A stretch of DNA of 50,541 nucleotides, from positions 1-50,541 of the forward strand of contig CAMDQC010000018.1 in assembly GCA_945905735.1 (NCBI GenBank). The letters are read 5' to 3'. Below, piece by piece: positions 49,616-50,541 of this stretch. The stretch is from Prosthecobacter debontii (GTDB taxonomy: Bacteria; Verrucomicrobiota; Verrucomicrobiia; Chthoniobacterales; Chthoniobacteraceae). The stretch's first letter is position 1. Each line of letters begins with the position of its first letter. The position numbers were made by a program, and so were the translations under genes. The notes below the pieces were generated by a model. That model worked only from the letters and a program-made list of their open reading frames with translations, was not told where the DNA came from and searched no databases.

Positions 49616-50416
49616 CGCTGCTCGCTCACTGCGAAAGTATGCAGCAGCAGGGCTGAGGTAGAGCATCGCCAGAATTGCGCCGGTGATTAGGGTATCCGCG
49701 TAACCAAGTGGCCAACTCCAGCGTTCCGTGAAATCTCCTGTGCTTCCCAGCCCCACTACACCACTGATGATGATATTCAGCGCAAAAACCGTCCGGCCAA
49801 TCTTCGTAAGCGTGAAGCACAAGAACGTCGAAAGGAGTCCGAGCGTGAGAAAAAAATAGCGGCAAGCCATTTCCAATCCACTCAATGCGTTGGGAGGGTA
49901 GAGGCTTTCCAGCACGAGTTGCTTACTCATCGGGAGGGATAGACGAGTCGCGTCTCCCGCCACCGCGAATCCCACTAGCACTCCCGCATGGAGGATGAGT
50001 AAAATGCGGAGGGCTTTCACAGCATCGCGGTATCCCAGAGCATCGATGGCAGGTTCCGCCGGGGGCGCTGTGGCTGGTTCGGCGGCGATGGATGCTGCTG
50101 ATTTTTCATCCGGCACAGCACCGCAGCTCCAGCAGGAGTCGAATGTGCCCGGCACTGTCTCTTTGCACTCGGCGCAGGTCCAGTCAGGGGCGTCGGTATG
50201 CTCAGGCTTATACACAGAGCGGAGGATTTCTATCGCCCGATCGTAGTCCGAGTCATTCTCCACACACAGCGTGGGGAAAAGGACAGCGGCAGGAAGCTCG
50301 GCGAGCAAGTTGTGGCCAGCTTCGTTGCGGATAAAGGCCGGGATGCCTTCAGACTCGAGAATAGATTTGTAGTGGCCGACTCGGGCAAACTCACGATGGG
50401 TAAAAATCTCGCGCAT
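49607..50416 (-). CDS. DUF2007 plus zinc-ribbon membrane protein
   Basis: The 269-residue protein has three parts: an N-terminal DUF2007-like domain (REIFTHREFARVGHYKSILE and IPAFIRNEAGH, residues ~1-70), a zinc ribbon with WTCAECKETVPGTFDSCWSC (CxxC twice, ~79-98), and after an Ala/Pro linker four hydrophobic helices (about residues 135-265). DUF2007 is described as a putative signal-transducing domain, without established function. A membrane-attached sensor is a possibility only. It converges with the lipoprotein gene with a 9-base overlap. Confidence 0.75.
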   Translation of the reverse strand: MREIFTHREFARVGHYKSILESEGIPAFIRNEAGHNLLAELPAAVLFPTLCVENDSDYDRAIEILRSVYKPEHTDAPDWTCAECKETVPGTFDSCWSCGAVPDEKSAASIAAEPATAPPAEPAIDALGYRDAVKALRILLILHAGVLVGFAVAGDATRLSLPMSKQLVLESLYPPNALSGLEMACRYFFLTLGLLSTFLCFTLTKIGRTVFALNIIISGVVGLGSTGDFTERWSWPLGYADTLITGAILAMLYLSPAAAYFRSERAASR

Positions 50417-50462
50417 CCCGAACGCTGTCTTGCTGCAAGCTGCGAGTCAACCGGGCAAAAGG

Positions 50463-50500
50463 AAACGCGGCGGGCATCTTTTCAGACACCCGCCGCGTTT
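50463..50500 (-). terminator. Hairpin terminator of a minus-strand gene beyond the right edge
   Basis: AAACGCGGCGGG (50463-50474) pairs perfectly with CCCGCCGCGTTT (50489-50500), 12 bp, 14-base loop. On the minus strand the stem is followed by CCTTTTG, a short T run. It would end transcription coming from the right before the DUF2007 gene. A minus-strand TAG at 50525-50527 preceded by codons FPQQ may be that gene's last residues. Confidence 0.6.
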
Positions 50501-50541
50501 GAGAGTTGTTCGGTTTATCCGCAGCTATTGCTGCGGGAAAC

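Noticed and set aside
50525..50541. Possible last codons (FPQQ-stop) of a minus-strand gene
   Set aside because: Only four codons are visible and other frames also stop nearby; mentioned only with the terminator.

Overview
The window is about 50.5 kb of GC-rich chromosome that looks verrucomicrobial or from a close Planctomycetes-Verrucomicrobia relative. The lineage call is inference. It rests on the planctomycete-type cytochrome families (PSCyt1, DUF1549/1553, DUF1501, DUF1552, DUF1592 group), a very large BlaR1-like M56 peptidase, a giant Calx-beta surface protease, and a C-terminal 'FFRV' module on a secreted protein.

Layout. 1-2.3 kb: end of rarA, a deacetylase-like protein and a PIN/NYN-like nuclease. 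2.4-9.1 kb: one 2236-codon secreted metzincin with about eight Calx-beta repeats. 9.1-10.5 kb: guanine deaminase. 10.6-21.2 kb (minus): four tightly packed genes forming two 'large haem-c protein plus Tat-exported partner' pairs. 21.3-24.0 kb: a Tat-type SMP-30/gluconolactonase facing a formylglycine sulfatase. 24.08-24.48 kb: debris of a polysaccharide-export gene and of a sugar-kinase-like gene. 24.5-33.8 kb (minus): a BlaI repressor followed by an enormous BlaR1-like M56 gene, interrupted by one in-frame TGA that leaves a second 1018-codon frame. 33.9-36.4 kb: a NahK-like kinase divergent from a LarA-like protein. 36.6-37.0 kb: a 5'-truncated IS5-type transposase. 37.1-50.5 kb: mainly housekeeping genes (ThiF/MoeB-like E1, recN, hisC, YafK-like L,D-transpeptidase, a two-component system with a di-haem peroxidase, pterin dehydratase, rex, tRNA-Leu(UAA), an isolated nuoA, a Dabb protein, a GH75-like lipoprotein and a DUF2007 membrane protein).

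How the parts may fit together. The cytochrome cluster, lactonase and sulfatase suggest export-based turnover of sulfated or oxidised glycans with c-type haem electron carriers; this is inference from neighbourhood. The BlaI/M56 locus is a plausible signal-responsive proteolytic switch. Its sensor carries a huge extracytoplasmic region of duplicated modules, an ExbD-like domain and segments resembling the DUF1549 entry motif. It is the most unusual locus here, because the TGA falls inside one of the duplicated modules. The peroxidase, response regulator and histidine kinase form a probable envelope-stress operon.

Limits. All assignments come from reading protein motifs by eye. No database search or structure prediction was run, and family names given from memory should be confirmed.
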